Part shown: positions 44,791 through 55,749 of the stretch, piece after piece
How positions within the stretch are numbered: position 1 is the stretch's first letter
Layout: every line of letters starts with the position of its first letter
Assembly: GCA_016271365.2 (NCBI GenBank)
Contig: CM057454.1
Location: 693,671,501-693,735,500, forward strand
DNA length: 64,000 nucleotides
Source: Neoceratodus forsteri
Lineage: Eukaryota > Chordata > Ceratodontiformes > Ceratodontidae
Direction: 5' to 3'
The notes under the pieces: model-generated
Databases searched by the model: none
Seen by the model: only the letters and a program-made list of their open reading frames with translations
Told to the model about the DNA's origin: nothing
Program-made: the position numbers and the translations under genes

Positions 44791-47240
44791 CAGCATTCTG
44801 GTCATACTGCAAAGTACTGCACTGCATCCTGACACCAATATACATTCAGAAAACAGAACCCCAAAAGTCCCAGCAATCAACCCTTTAATTTGTTGCAGAC
44901 TAATTTGCCATACACATGTATTTAAATACTGAGGAGTATGTCATTGGTATGTAAAAAGATGAAACAAATTGTACTGATTTTATTACGTTGTTTTAAATTA
45001 TGCAAAATAGTGATTTTTTTTTGAACTGATGAATTAGATGAAAAATGAAAAATAAAACAATTAAGTATGAAACATGAATGACTGTTTTCTTGAATCAAAT
45101 TGTCACTTTGTAAACTATTTCATATTTTAGAATTGCACAACTGAATTTGCAAATTTATACATGTGGATTTTCATCAAATTGCTAGATAGCACTGACAATA
45201 ACTATTGGCCTTAGACACTATAGCAGAACACCTAGGAGCAAGATTACTGTCTCTAACCATCCAGCCTCAACACCTGTCTTCTTTGGGAATTACCCCATTC
45301 TTATATGTACCCCTGTGGTTTGTCTCCCACAGCAGGGCATTTTCATCTGGGTTGACGGGTTAGGACCCTTGAATAATCCTTGGCCTACATTTCAAGGAAG
45401 GACACTACAGTTGGTGATGTGAGGCTAGCAAGGGGGAGCCATATCATCCTGCCACCGACCTGGTGGCTTTACAGTATTTGCTGTCTACCCCACTGACATC
45501 AGCAGGCTCAAAGTTCATTGGGATGGAAATGCACAGGACAGTGTGATGTCTCCAATCCCAGCTGGCAAACATCCTCCTACCATGCCTCAACTGCACTTCC
45601 ACTCATGGTCATCCTAGTGGCAGCACTTTGGTAGAAGCAGCAATCCTAATCCTCTGAAACACTCAATCCACTTCTCCAACAGCCATCGAATGGAGCAAGT
45701 TCATTCCCGAATCTGGGTTGCCAGCATTGCAAACAGCAACACTGCCGCTGTTCTGACAGGCTGCTGGCAGTGTTATCATTTCCGTATTTATTTACTGGTA
45801 TACAGATCTGTGATCAGGAAAGACAAACAGAATGGTTCTTGGTGTTACTGGGGGGGGGGGATGGAGGAACAATAAGTAATAAAATGAAAATAAACTCAAA
45901 GGCCTTTCACTTTATTCTTGGTGTATTATGTAAACATTAACTACATAGTATGATATTTTTTTATGGGACGGCCCCAGATAATGTCCATATTTGGAGGAGG
46001 CTCAAGATCTTTGCCATTGCTTAGGGGAGGCTCACTATGGCAAAGTCTGAGAGCTAATGGTATCTCTATAGGTGCTGGAAAGTGGAACCATCTCCTCCTG
46101 ATGCTATATGCATGAAACCTGATTGTTGCTTGTAAATATAAGCATATTAGGGAAAGCTGTTAAAAAAAGAGACCAAAATGATTCTCAAGTATTCATTTAT
46201 ATATTTCTTGAATACTGGTAGCTATATTTTTCAAGATCACAGGTAATAGAACTGCATGCAAGTGGCATACTACATTTTTTCAGCTGAAAGTGTGCAGACT
46301 CTCATATGCAAAATGTGCACACATAACAATAGGTCTCACATAAATGCATTATGCAGTAACTAGCAATTGCGTAAGTATAGAACGTATGCATGGTAGTTGA
46401 TTATGGAGGAGGTAACTGAAGAGATGTAATGAAGGCTGCACAGTGGTGTGATGGTGTTGAATGGCTGACTAAAGCAGATGGAGGCTAGACACAGGTGCCA
46501 AAATTCCAAAATGAAAAATGAACAAATGGAAATGGATGCAAGAGAAGCCCAGTTTTGATGTATATGCTCTTATTAGTAAAGAATATAATATAGAAACATT
46601 AATTTTAACGAAACAAATTCTCTAGTTTAGTTCTGATGAAGAATTTGATTTGGGGTTGAGGATCTTAAATCATATTTAAGAGCAGCAAATGTCAACGTTT
46701 TTATGTCATTTTAAGGTTTGTTATAAATATTGCTAAGCTGTAACAGTATGTTTAAAGTACATTAACAACATAATAGATTTGTAGGAGTAATGCTTGGTAA
46801 AAGGAAAATCACAATTGTTTATGTTTTTGGAGTACATTAGAAGTACATTCCATGATTCACGGTGGTAACCCTGAGGAAAGATGAAATTTAACCTTGTGTT
46901 TGCAATAATTTTAGAGTCATGCAGTAACTATGGAGAGGTTTCTCAAATGGCACTAGTGCTGTGTGAAAAAAATTCTTCCGCCAATGGAATTTGTGCAGAA
47001 GTTGGACTTTCACTTAGTCAAAAGTTTGAAAATCCTTTTGGTAACTTTCATGGAAATTCTGACATAGAACAACAGAATAAATGTACTAACTGAGGATTTA
47101 TGTATTAATAAGTAGAAGAAAGTTCCAAAGAATTGATCACTGTCAGAGATCAGTTCTGCAGAAATTCTTTTTGCAGTTTAAAACAGGAATCTGTGATTTA
47201 TACATTCATTCAACAGTTTAGTAGGTCACTGAACTGTGGA
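44791..47240. other. Unassigned AT-rich stretch
   Basis: Nothing is recognised apart from a G10 run at about 45,851. There are no convincing frames or repeats. Confidence 0.3.
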
Positions 47241-47247
47241 ATGAATG

Positions 47248-47510
47248 TATGAATTTATTTATTTATTTTATTTGACAACGTTTTACCAGAAAAGGCATAC
47301 TGAGCAAACTAATAGCTCATTTTCAGATGTGTTCTGGGGAAAGGGGAGATGGGATACAATATACATTGCAAGATAGAAAATACAATGAATTGAGAATAAA
47401 GATAAATTGTACAAGATACAAAATTGAAAGCATGAAGAGAAATACAAATTCAAAAATGATAATTGAACTTGAAAACAAGATGCAAAAATAAAAATAAAAG
47501 ACATTGATGA
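47248..47510 (-). mobile_element. LINE or SINE 3-prime tail
   Basis: The plus strand has TTTATTTATTTATTTTATTT followed by GACAACGTTTTACCAG. Read on the minus strand this is CTGGTAAAACGTTGTC then an AAATAAAT tail, the ending shared by L2-type LINEs and their SINEs. The body to about 47,510 is A-rich and unassigned. Confidence 0.5.
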
Positions 47511-47544
47511 ATAAAAGATCATATAAATACATACATATATGTAT

Positions 47545-47925
47545 ATTCATTGCAAAAAACTTCATTAATGCATCAGTTAGGGTTGATAGCACACTGACAA
47601 AAGGTTGGAAATTTTGTGTTAGGGACCCCTACCACCCCATCCCCACCCCCCACCCTCCACACATGAACAAGCATTCGGGTGTGCTTTGGGGTTGTCAGGC
47701 CTAGCTCTTACCCCATTCCATGTGTAAAAAAGCTGAGGTGGTGTAGTATAGGAGAATGGATGAGAGTTAGGGCCAATGACCATAACACACACCCCAATGC
47801 CTGTTGGTGTGTGGAGGGTGGGGATGGGGTGGTAGGGGTTGGTAACCATAACACCAAATTTCCAAACTTTATTCAGTGTATTATCAACCCTAATTGATGC
47901 ATTAATGAAGTTTCTTGCAATGAAT
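47545..47925. mobile_element. Foldback element F1, 381 bp, about 45-bp inverted ends
   Basis: The left end ATTCATTGCAAAAAACTTC then GCATCAGTTAGGGTTGATA is mirrored on the right by TATCAACCCTAATTGATGC and GAAGTTTCTTGCAATGAAT, with only 2 mismatches in about 45. The interior is also symmetrical: CACCCCATCCCC, GGGTGTGCTTTGGGG, CCCCATTCCATGTG and their complements. No open frame. It looks like a foldback-type MITE. Confidence 0.88.
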
Positions 47926-47964
47926 TTCTCTTCTTTTTGAGAAAGTGTAATGTAACTGATATAT

Positions 47965-48185
47965 GGTTGTAGAAGAATGGGCCCCTGAGCCATGTGCTCC
48001 CCTCACACTGACAATTTTTTGTATACTGATATCCATATGTGGGAGCATGGCATGGGCACCTTCTCAGGACTGCACTCACCTCACACTGCCCATTCTTTAC
48101 ATAATGATATGCATATGTGAGAGCGTGAGACCTCTGGGCCCTGTGCTTCCACTCATATATAAGTATGGAGACATATCATACCCCT
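47965..48185. repeat. GGGAGCATGG/CCTCTGGGCCC array, three copies
   Basis: Units of about 70 bp contain a near-palindrome (GGGAGCATGG...CCCTGTGCTCCC) and the words CATATGTG or CATATATAAGTATGG. Related arrays lie at 48,705-48,850, 60,700-60,850 and 63,600-64,000. Confidence 0.65.
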
Positions 48186-49136
48186 AAAGGCATGAAAAGG
48201 AAACCTTGCAACACTAATTTGTCTGTATCTCAGTAACTGTAGCAACTAAAATCCCACTGCAGTTGTAATCATGGCTTCAAAACCTCCATGGGGGCTTGGT
48301 CCACCTAAAGGTGTACTAAGGTCACCACAGTGAAAAATCCATATTTCAAACTGTTTTCAAGATACGGGTGCCAAAAGACACAGCAGGTGCCACAGTGTTA
48401 TCTTCTGAGAAATTTGGCAAATTCAGAGCACTGTAACTATGGAACCATCATAAATGTTGTGACCAAACCACCAAAAGGCACATCTATAGGACCAGAACTT
48501 GCTGCGCTGCAAATTTCAGCCAAAAAATCCTAACCGTTATTTTGCTATGAAATCACAAAGAAACCGGCTCAATTGTGGCTTTAATTTCAAGAAATTCCAC
48601 AACTTTCACAAAATTCCCATAGGTCAACATATGGTACTTTCGCTAAATTAAAAAGTAGTGTCGCAACACTGCTAGTACTTTTGCAAAAATAAATAATAGT
48701 GTAACTGGTATGAGGCTGTGGGAGTGCGAGCCCTCCAGGCCCTGCGGTCCCCTAACACTGACATTTTTTGCACAATGGTATGCAAATTTGGGAATGTGGG
48801 CCCTCTGGGCCATGAGTTCCCACTTACACAGAAGTATGGGGATATAACACAGGCCTACAGACATGAAACTGAATGTTTGGAACATTAATTTGCTAATATC
48901 TCAGTAACCGTAGCAGCTATGAAAAAAATTCCACTTCAGTGGTATTCAAGACTTTGAAAACTCCACCTGCCCTTAGTCCACCTAAGCTATGAGTAGTGAA
49001 AAATCTGTATCTCGAACCATTTTTGAGATATGGATGTTGAAAGGCACCATGGTCGTAGCACTGTTATCGTATGGGGAATTTCGCAACAAAATTGCGCAAC
49101 GGATGCTTGTAACTCAGTGAAATTTTTTGAATTTTT
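48186..49136. repeat. TATCTCAG module, two tandem copies, with second GGGCCC array
   Basis: Two related segments (48,190-48,640 and 48,860-49,110) each run CTAATTTG-TATCTCAGTAAC, GTAGCAACT or GTAGCAGCT, then GGTCCACCTAA or AGTCCACCTAA and GAGATATGG or GATACGGGTGCCAAAAG. Both have single-base T/A tracts. The same order is found at 60,880-61,330. The GGGCCC-type array at 48,705-48,850 separates them. Confidence 0.65.
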
Positions 49137-49930
49137 GAACTAAATTTTCAACATGGGCTTTTTGGGACCTCCCCTCATGAACACTGGCACTGTGATTTCA
49201 TTAATCCATCCAAAAAGTTGATTTCACACAGCAATCACTGGTGTGAAAACATGTTTTGGGTAGGATGTACAAAATGACAGCTGTACTGTTCATAAGACGA
49301 TGTAAAAAATGGCAATGTTGAAAATCTGTAGTGAAAATATTAAAAACTGGCAAAGTTATGAGCATGCATAGCAATAATGCACACTTGTATCGAGGCCATT
49401 TTTTGGGAATTTTTTTACCAAATTTTCAACATGGGCTTTTTGGGACCAGACCTCCCCTCATGAACAGTGGCACTGTGGTTTTGTTAATCCATCCCAAAAG
49501 TTGATTTCACACAGTGAATGTGCCATTCTGCACCACAGGAGTGAAAATAAGTTTCAGGCAACATGTGAAAAAATGTCAGCTGTACTGTTCATAAGGAGAT
49601 GTAAAAAAATAGCAATGCTGAAAATCTATAGTGAATATATTGAAAATTGGCAAAGTTATGAGAGTGTATAGAAACTGCACAACTCACTCTCGTAACACAG
49701 TCATTTCTTGGAATTTTTGTATCAAATTTTGAACATGGTCTTTTTGGGACCCCACCTCATGAACACCGGAACTGTCATTTCATTAATCAGTACTGAAAGG
49801 TGGTTCCACACAGTGACCACAAAATCATCTCTCAGTACTGAGTAACGAAATGACAGTGACAGTGTTCATGAGACTGGGTCCCAAGAACCTCATGTTGAAA
49901 ATTTGGGGTCAAAATTTTTAAAATTGGCCG
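49137..49930 (+). repeat. Palindromic units, three tandem copies (277-305 bp)
   Basis: ATTTTCAACATGGGCTTTTT begins at 49,144 and 49,421, and a variant at 49,726. Each unit has CCTCATGAACA-type and TACTGTTCATAAG words as inverted arms and ends with GTTGAAAATCTG. The set is the inverse complement of 10.63-11.73 kb. Confidence 0.82.
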
Positions 49931-49979
49931 AGATATCAACATAAATTGAACCCCCCTCCCACTGACTCCCATTATATGG

Positions 49980-50074
49980 CTTACCTTGATTCCTCAGATC
50001 GCAGTTTGGCTTTGAAGAGTGCAGATGTGTCCCCGGTCCAGAGAAGATCACTGCTTCTGACCTCTGGAGGTAAG
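49980..50074. repeat. CTTACC...GGTAAG block, copy 2
   Basis: A 95-bp block starts CTTACC and ends GGTAAG, with TTTGGCTTTGAAGAGTGCAG and CCCCGGTCCA inside. It matches the 94-bp block at 10,483-10,576 in inverted orientation. Confidence 0.6.
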
Positions 50075-51170
50075 TATGGGTAAGGGGGGTGTGGGGAAGT
50101 GATACTCAGTGGGAGGGTTGGGATGGGAAGGGAGGACTGGGGAGACAACAAAGGACCATTTTCTTCTTCATAGGGAAAAGAAAAGAAAAGACATTCTGGG
50201 ATGGTTTTCTTCATTTTACAGGTATACAAAAAATGTACCCATTTTGGCATACTGGAGTGGGCTCCCAGTGTGCAACATGAAATTTCAGGGGGGTACATGC
50301 AGCCGACAGGGGGATTTGGTACCTCTGTCTACAAAGAAAGTGGGCTTGGGGGTGAGTGTGAGGGGGCATCCAACACCTGGAGTGGGCATCCAGGTGTCTG
50401 AAAGATAAAAATATTGAAAAATAATCTGGGCACACTGGGGTGGGCACCCAGTGTGCCACATAAGTATGTAGGGTGGGGGGGTAGGCATACCAACATGGGG
50501 TTGGCACCCCATTGTTGGTGACTCTGACACAAGTTCGATGCAGGATCCTGCATCAAACATTTCGATGCAGAATTCTGCATCAAAGCTAAAAGATGTTGTG
50601 GGATGGTTTTCTTTATTTACTGCCCCTAGGTTAACACTGTCAGTTGTGTTTACCTACTTGGGGGCTGAGGAACACACTGGGGGTATCAGATTTTCAATCT
50701 GATATGTCGGCCTGGTGGCACTGAGGGTTGAAGTGCTGGATGCCAAACCTCGCACCACACGGGCGACCTGGGTTCAGGAATGAGCCCGGGCTGTTGGGGG
50801 TTGGCACGGGAGGACTGGGATTGAGCATCTGCTGACTGCTTTCCTGGTTCTGGGGTGGGTCAGAGAATTTCACCACACTGTAGCAGCCCCTGGGGATGCC
50901 TGGGAGCACTACTTGTGCTGGTGATACTGGAGGGGGAGTGCAGCGGACATCGGCACATTGTGCCCAGACGTCATTGCACATCCATGCTCCAAGGGTCAAT
51001 CGGAGGAAAATAGCTGGGCGTGACTGTGCAGCTTGAATGCAAAGAGGCACATTATCACTCATAATGCAGACACTCGGTGGCTGGCCATGGAGGTGAGAGG
51101 AGGGCTGTGCCAGTCGTCATCTGGTGAAGGGTAAGGGGTGCTGGGTGGGCTTGGATGGACGGGTGGGGGT
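50075..51170. repeat. GTGGGC-CCAGTGTG repeats and flank
   Basis: From 50,225 to 50,520 the words ACTGGAGTGGGCTCCCAGTG and CTGGGGTGGGCACCCAGTGT recur; they are the inverse of the roughly 100-bp repeats at 10.0-10.4 kb. A GATGCAGGATCCTGCATC-type palindrome lies at 50,539-50,583. From 50,950 to 51,170 the text (GGCTGGCCATGGAGGTGAGA) is the inverse of 58,550-58,690 and resembles 2,790-2,890. Confidence 0.6.
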
Positions 51171-51177
51171 GTAGGGG

Positions 51178-51444
51178 GCCACTAGACTACCAGGCATATA
51201 ATAAAGGCATAATTTTTTTTATACTTGGGGGGCTGCTAGACTACCAGGGATATAAAACTCAGATCTTATCAGACAATACAGCTCGGGGGCCACGAGACTA
51301 CCAGGGATCTAAATAAAAAATAAACAGGGGTGGGGGTCACTAGACCACCAGGGCATTAATTTCTTCACATATTTTATTGGAGGACCACTAGACTACCAGA
51401 GTATGTAAATATTTTATTAGGGAGGGGGCCACTAGACTACCAGG
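51178..51444. repeat. CACTAGACTACCAGG array, six copies
   Basis: GGCCACTAGACTACCAGG and variants start at about 51,178, 51,231, 51,289, 51,334, 51,383 and 51,428, spaced 45-58 bp with AT-rich, unrelated spacers. The inverse array is at 58,272-58,545. Confidence 0.9.
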
Positions 51445-51469
51445 GAGCATTATTAAATTATTTTGGGCA

Positions 51470-52135
51470 TGCTGATGGGGCACAATGAAGCCCCCTAAGG
51501 AAAACCCACCTTTATTTGACAGTCTAGGGCACCCCTGGGCTGAGACAATTAATTTTAACATTTGGCCATCTCATCCTGCTGTTTATTCATGAGCGAACAA
51601 TTACTTTGATCTTGAGAATGCTAAAACTTTGACCACGAGCTTCTTTGATCGTGATCATGCATCGCAAGCAAAGGACAAGATGGCCAGAAAAAAAGCAATT
51701 TTCTCAGCCGAGGGGTGTCGAAGGAAGTCAAACCAGGGTGGATTTTACTCAGGGGGCTTCGTTCTGATGAACCATGGTGATTTGCCGGATTATGCATATT
51801 TTGTAAATTACAATTGTTTGAATTCTTTGATCGCAAGCTTGCAAATTCTTTGATCGTGAGATTCTTTGATTGCGATCATGCATCGTGAGTGAGGGACGAG
51901 ATGGCCCAATTAAAAAAACTATTATCTCAGCCCAGGGGTGTTGTAGGAAGTCAAATTAGGGTGGGTTTTACTCAGGGGGCTTCGTTCTGTCGAACCATGT
52001 TTGTGGTTTACAGTAATTCCTTCAATTTTTCGATTTATAAGGTTTTAAAATCTTTGTTTATGAGCATGCAAATTCTTTCATCGTGTGCCTGCAAATTCTT
52101 TGATCATGAGATACTTTGATCACCATCTTTGATCG
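51470..52135. repeat. CTTTGATCG-rich block, copy 1
   Basis: TTCTTTGATCGTGA, GCAAATTCTTTGATCG and GCGATCATGCATCG words repeat many times, between two copies of a GTGGGTTTTACTCAGGGGGC module (51,740 and 51,960). The first 110 bases (51,475-51,585) are inverse to 58,140-58,250. Confidence 0.75.
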
Positions 52136-52189
52136 CGAAGGAGGGACAAGATGGCCAGATTTTTTTATAATGGAATAGATAGAGAAGTT

Positions 52190-52740
52190 TTATAAAACTT
52201 TGATATTCAATATCCTGGGAATGGTTTGGTCTTTTGATTTGAAATTTGGAGGGAGGAAAGGTAACATCCAACAGATGTGTCTTTTAGTGGTTTGATCAAG
52301 AAATATTACAGGGTGGCAAAGTTATACCACTACAAAGTTGACATTTTTTCCCATAGGATAACATTGCAGTGTTTGCTGCAGTACATGAATTCTTTGCTGC
52401 AGTGCTGCAAAATAACGTTTTGGTCGTTTGGGCTGAAATTTGGGAGGAAGAAAGCTAACATCCCAGAGATGTGCCTTTTGCTGGTTTAGTCAAATAATTT
52501 TACTGAGCGGCAAAGTTATGGCACTCTGAAGTTCATGCTTTTTGTCATAGATTAACATTATGGTGTCCATTGCATCTTTCGGGGCCCGTATCTCGGAAAC
52601 GGTGCGAGATAAGGACTTTTCATCAAAAAATTGCTTAGCTCCCCAAATAGGAGCTAAGCATAAAACTAGCCAGGAAAGTAATAATTCATAGAAAATGTTA
52701 TTTTTTTTCCTACGTCGCACGGTTCCTGAGGTATAAGCAA
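52190..52740. repeat. GGCAAAGTTAT / CCGTATCTC module
   Basis: The segment has GGTTTGATCAAGAAATATTA, GGGTGGCAAAGTTATACCAC and then CCGTATCTCGGAAACGGTG next to GCGAGATAAGGA, a short hairpin. The inverse complement is found at 55,760-56,110 (GTATCTCGCACCG, GAGATACGGGCCCC), and a same-orientation relative at 62,990-63,200. Confidence 0.75.
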
Positions 52741-52879
52741 TTTACTATTCTAAGTCGTAATTTTCTGCTCTGAAGTCAATTATAATGCATACATTCTTTG
52801 TTTTCAATGTGTTTTTTCAATGCAGTTTTTTGGGGAAAGAAGGATGTGCCCTTTCATTACTGTGTCATTTAGCATTTCC

Positions 52880-53278
52880 AGGTGCAGTTCTGTTACCGTT
52901 TGCATCACTGTTCTCGTCTACGCCACCATGTGCATTACAGTTTGTATTTGCATTTGCACCTGTGCTTCTGTTTTGTTTCTTGTTTTTGTTGCTGTTACTG
53001 TTATGATTTGCATTTGCAATTGAAGTACTGTGCCCATGCATGTTACGGTTTGTGTTTTTGTATGCGCCTGCGTTTCTGTTTCTCTTGGTTTTATTGTTGC
53101 TGTTACTGTTACCATTTACATTTACAATTGCGGTACCATGACCTTGCGAGTAACAGTTTGCATTTCTGTATGCTCTTGTGTTTCAGTTTCTGTTGGCTTT
53201 ATTGTTGCTGTTATCATAACAATTTGCATACCATTGCCACTTGCGTTTACTTTGCAGTTCCTGTCGCTATGTAACAAG
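52880..53278. repeat. Hexamer-built block B1 (108-bp higher-order period)
   Basis: Sequence made of six-base words such as TTTGCA, TTTCTG, TTGCTG, TTACTG, TTACCA. The word GTACC/GTACTG-CATG recurs at about 53,025 and 53,133, a 108-bp step (18 hexamers). All reading frames stay open and give Cys/Phe-rich or Asn-rich peptides that reflect the repeat rather than a protein. Confidence 0.85.
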
Positions 53279-53363
53279 ACATCATGTGGCGGGAGCGTGG
53301 AGCCTGCCTTTGCATTCCATTCACTATTTATCATCCTCATTCTCAAAAAGAAGGGAAACTAGA

Positions 53364-53708
53364 GGCAAAAAACTCAGTTTAATGCATCAGTTAGGGTTGT
53401 TCTACAGCGAAAAAAGTGAGGAAATTTGGGGTTAGGGTTGAAAGCCCCCCTTGGACCCCCCAGCCCAGCCCCCCAACCAGCATCGGGGTGCACGTTGGGG
53501 TCATTGGTCCTAACTTTCACCCCATTCTCCTATACCTCTGCTTCTTTACATGTGATGGGGTGAGGTTGGGGCTGATGACCCCAACGTGCACCCGATGCAG
53601 TTGGGGCTGGACTGGGGAGTCCAAGGAGGCTTTCAACCTTAACCCCAAATTTCCTACTTTTTCACTAGTTTCAACAACCCTAACTGATGCATTAAACTGA
53701 GTTTTTGT
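53364..53708. mobile_element. Foldback element F2
   Basis: Ends AAAAAACTCAGTTTAATGCA (left) and TGCATTAAACTGAGTTTTTG (right) are inverse copies. The inner words AGTTAGGGTTG and CAACCCTAACT are inverse as well. The centre has CACCCCATTCTCC mirrored by GTGATGGGGTGA. A (TA)n tract follows. Confidence 0.88.
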
Positions 53709-53709
53709 C

Positions 53710-53798
53710 TCTATATATATATACATGTGTATATATATATACATGTGTGTATATATATATATATATATATAGATATATATATATATATCTATATATAT

Positions 53799-53835
<37 letters not shown>

Positions 53836-53856
53836 TATATATATATATACATACAT
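53710..53856. repeat. (TA)n microsatellite between F2 and F3
   Basis: About 145 bp of TA dinucleotides with TACATG and TAGATA interruptions. Short open frames giving YIYIYI are artefacts. Confidence 0.95.
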
Positions 53857-53857
53857 T

Positions 53858-54229
53858 GTAAACAACTCTGTTAATGCATAAGTTAGGGTTGATAGCACAG
53901 TGACAAAGGTTTGGAAATGTGAGTTAGGGTTACACCCCTACCACCCCCAACCCTCCACACACCAACAGGCATCAGGGTGTGTGTTGGGGTCATCAAGCCT
54001 AACTCTCGCCCCATTCTCCTATACTGCACCACCTCAGCTTGTTAATATATGGAATGGGGTGAGAGTTAGGCTGACGATCCCAATGCACACATCGATGCCT
54101 GTTGGTGTGTGGAGGGTTGGGGGTGAGGGCTGGGGGTGGGGTGGTAGTGGTGTAATCCTAACATCACATTTCCAAAATGTGTTCGCTATTCTATCAACTC
54201 CTAACTGATGCATTAACTGAGTTTTTGTA

Positions 54230-54230
<1 letters not shown>
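53858..54230. mobile_element. Foldback element F3
   Basis: The left end has CTCTGTTAATGCATAAGTTA then GGGTTGATAGCAC. The right end has TCTATCAACTCCTAACTG and GCATTAACTGAGTTTTTG. The interior arms CACACCAACAGGCATCAG and GATGCCTGTTGGTGTGTGG are nearly perfect. (TA)n lies on both sides. Confidence 0.88.
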
Positions 54231-54268
<38 letters not shown>

Positions 54269-54275
54269 GTATATA
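54231..54275. repeat. (TA)n microsatellite between F3 and F4
   Basis: About 40 bp of TA dinucleotide separates two foldback elements. Confidence 0.9.
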
Positions 54276-54640
54276 TTCACAGCAAAAAATTCCTTTTAAT
54301 GCATCAGTTAGGGCTGTTCCACTGCAACAAAAGTGAGGAAATTCAGTGTTAGGATTGAAAGCCCTGCTTGCACCCACAGCCTGCCCCCCAAACAGCATCA
54401 GAGTGTGTGTTGGGGCTGTTGGTCCTAACTCTCACCCCATCACATGTGTAAAGAAGCTGAGGTGTAGGAAAATGAGGTGAGAGTTAGGACCGATGACCCC
54501 AATGCACACCCTGATGCCGTTTTGGGGTGGTGGGCTGGGGGGATGCAAGGGGGGCTTTCAACCTTAGCACAGAATTTCCTCGCTTTTGTCATTGTGGAAC
54601 AACCCTAACTGATGCATTAAATGGGGTTTTTTGCCATGAA
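54276..54640. mobile_element. Foldback element F4
   Basis: The left end TTTTAATGCATCAGTTAGGG and the right end CCCTAACTGATGCATTAAAT are inverse copies. The interior has CTAACTCTCACCCCATCAC mirrored by GGTGAGAGTTAGGACC. The flank on the right, CATGAATTTCCCTTCTTTTT, is inverse to the left flank of F2 and F5 (AAAAAGAAGGGAAA). Confidence 0.88.
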
Positions 54641-54714
54641 TTTCCCTTCTTTTTGAGAATGAGGACTATAAATAGTGAGTAGAATGACCATCACGTGATG
54701 TCTTGTGACATAGT

Positions 54715-55662
54715 AAGGATAACTGCAATGCATGCAAGTGCTAACAGTTACACACATGGTGACACAAATGTAAATGGTAACGCAAATGTTAATAGAAACG
54801 CAAGTGCAGAGTGATGCCAAAGCAAACAGTGACACAAACGGTGATGCAAGTATGGACGAAAACACAACTGATAACGCGCACGGTCACGGTACCGCTATTG
54901 TAAACTCAAATGTTAACTGTTACAGCAACAATAATGCCAAAGGAAACAGAAATGGAAAGGCAAACGCAAGCGAGTATGGAAATGCAAACTGTAACGTGCA
55001 CAGTGATGGTACCACAATTGGAAACACAAATGGTGAAGGTAACGGGTAAAATAACGCCAAAGGAAACAGAAACGGAAACATGAACGTAAGTGCATACAGA
55101 AACGCAAACTGTAATGCGCACAGTCACAGTACCACAATTGTAAATGCAAATAGTAATGGTAACAGCAAGAATAAAGCCAAAGGAAACAGAAACGCAAAAC
55201 GCAAATGCAAGTGCATACAGAAAGGCAAACCGTAACCCTCACGATCACGGTACTGCAATCATAAACACAAATGGTAATGGTAACAGCAACAATAATGGGA
55301 AAGGATACAGAAACACAAATGCAAGCGCTTACAGAAATGTAAACCGTAAAGCACACAGGCATGGTAACGCAATTGGAAATGCAAATGTTAATGGTAAGAG
55401 CAAAGATGATGAAAAATGAAAGAGAAACGAAAACACAAATGGAAGGGTGGCCAAAAATGCAAATGGTAATGCGCACGGTGACGCAAAGTGAAACGCAAGC
55501 AGAAACAGTAGTTGAGATGCAAATGCTAACAGTAACACAAATGCAAGTGCAAAAGAAAACACAAAGGGTAACGCACACGGAGGCATACATGGGAATGCTA
55601 GTGCAAACAGGTACAGAAACGCAAGTGGAAACACGAAATGTAACAGTAACTGGAGCGCACAC
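54715..55662. repeat. Hexamer-built block B2, inverted (120-bp higher-order period)
   Basis: Words such as AAACGC, AAATGC, AACAGT, AATGGT fill about 950 bp. The anchor GGTACC or its variants falls at 54,888, 55,008, 55,128, 55,249 and 55,363, that is 120, 120, 121 and 114 bp apart (20 hexamers). It is the inverse complement of B1 and B3. A 249-codon open frame on the minus strand results from stop-free repetition. Confidence 0.9.
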
Positions 55663-55749
55663 CCTGGTATTCCCTTACAGCTGCATAGAGAAACACACTG
55701 ACCACAAAGAATGTATGCATAATAATAGGCCTCGGAGCAGAAAATGAGG

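Noticed and set aside
51178..51444. CRISPR-like array of conserved words with variable spacers
   Set aside because: The genome is eukaryotic, the spacers are irregular (45-58 bp steps), the words vary, and there are no cas genes. Treated as a dispersed repeat instead.
53378..53400. TTAGGG words as interstitial telomere repeats
   Set aside because: The word occurs once in each foldback end and is not tandem; a telomere remnant would show (TTAGGG)n.
53517..53898. Tyr-Ile repeat peptides of 68-111 codons
   Set aside because: Pure translation of the (TA)n microsatellite.
54913..55662. 249-codon open frame on the minus strand, Cys/Val-rich
   Set aside because: It lies wholly in the hexamer repeat block, several frames on both strands are open together, and the peptide simply repeats the hexamer translation. 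No start context or family likeness supports coding.
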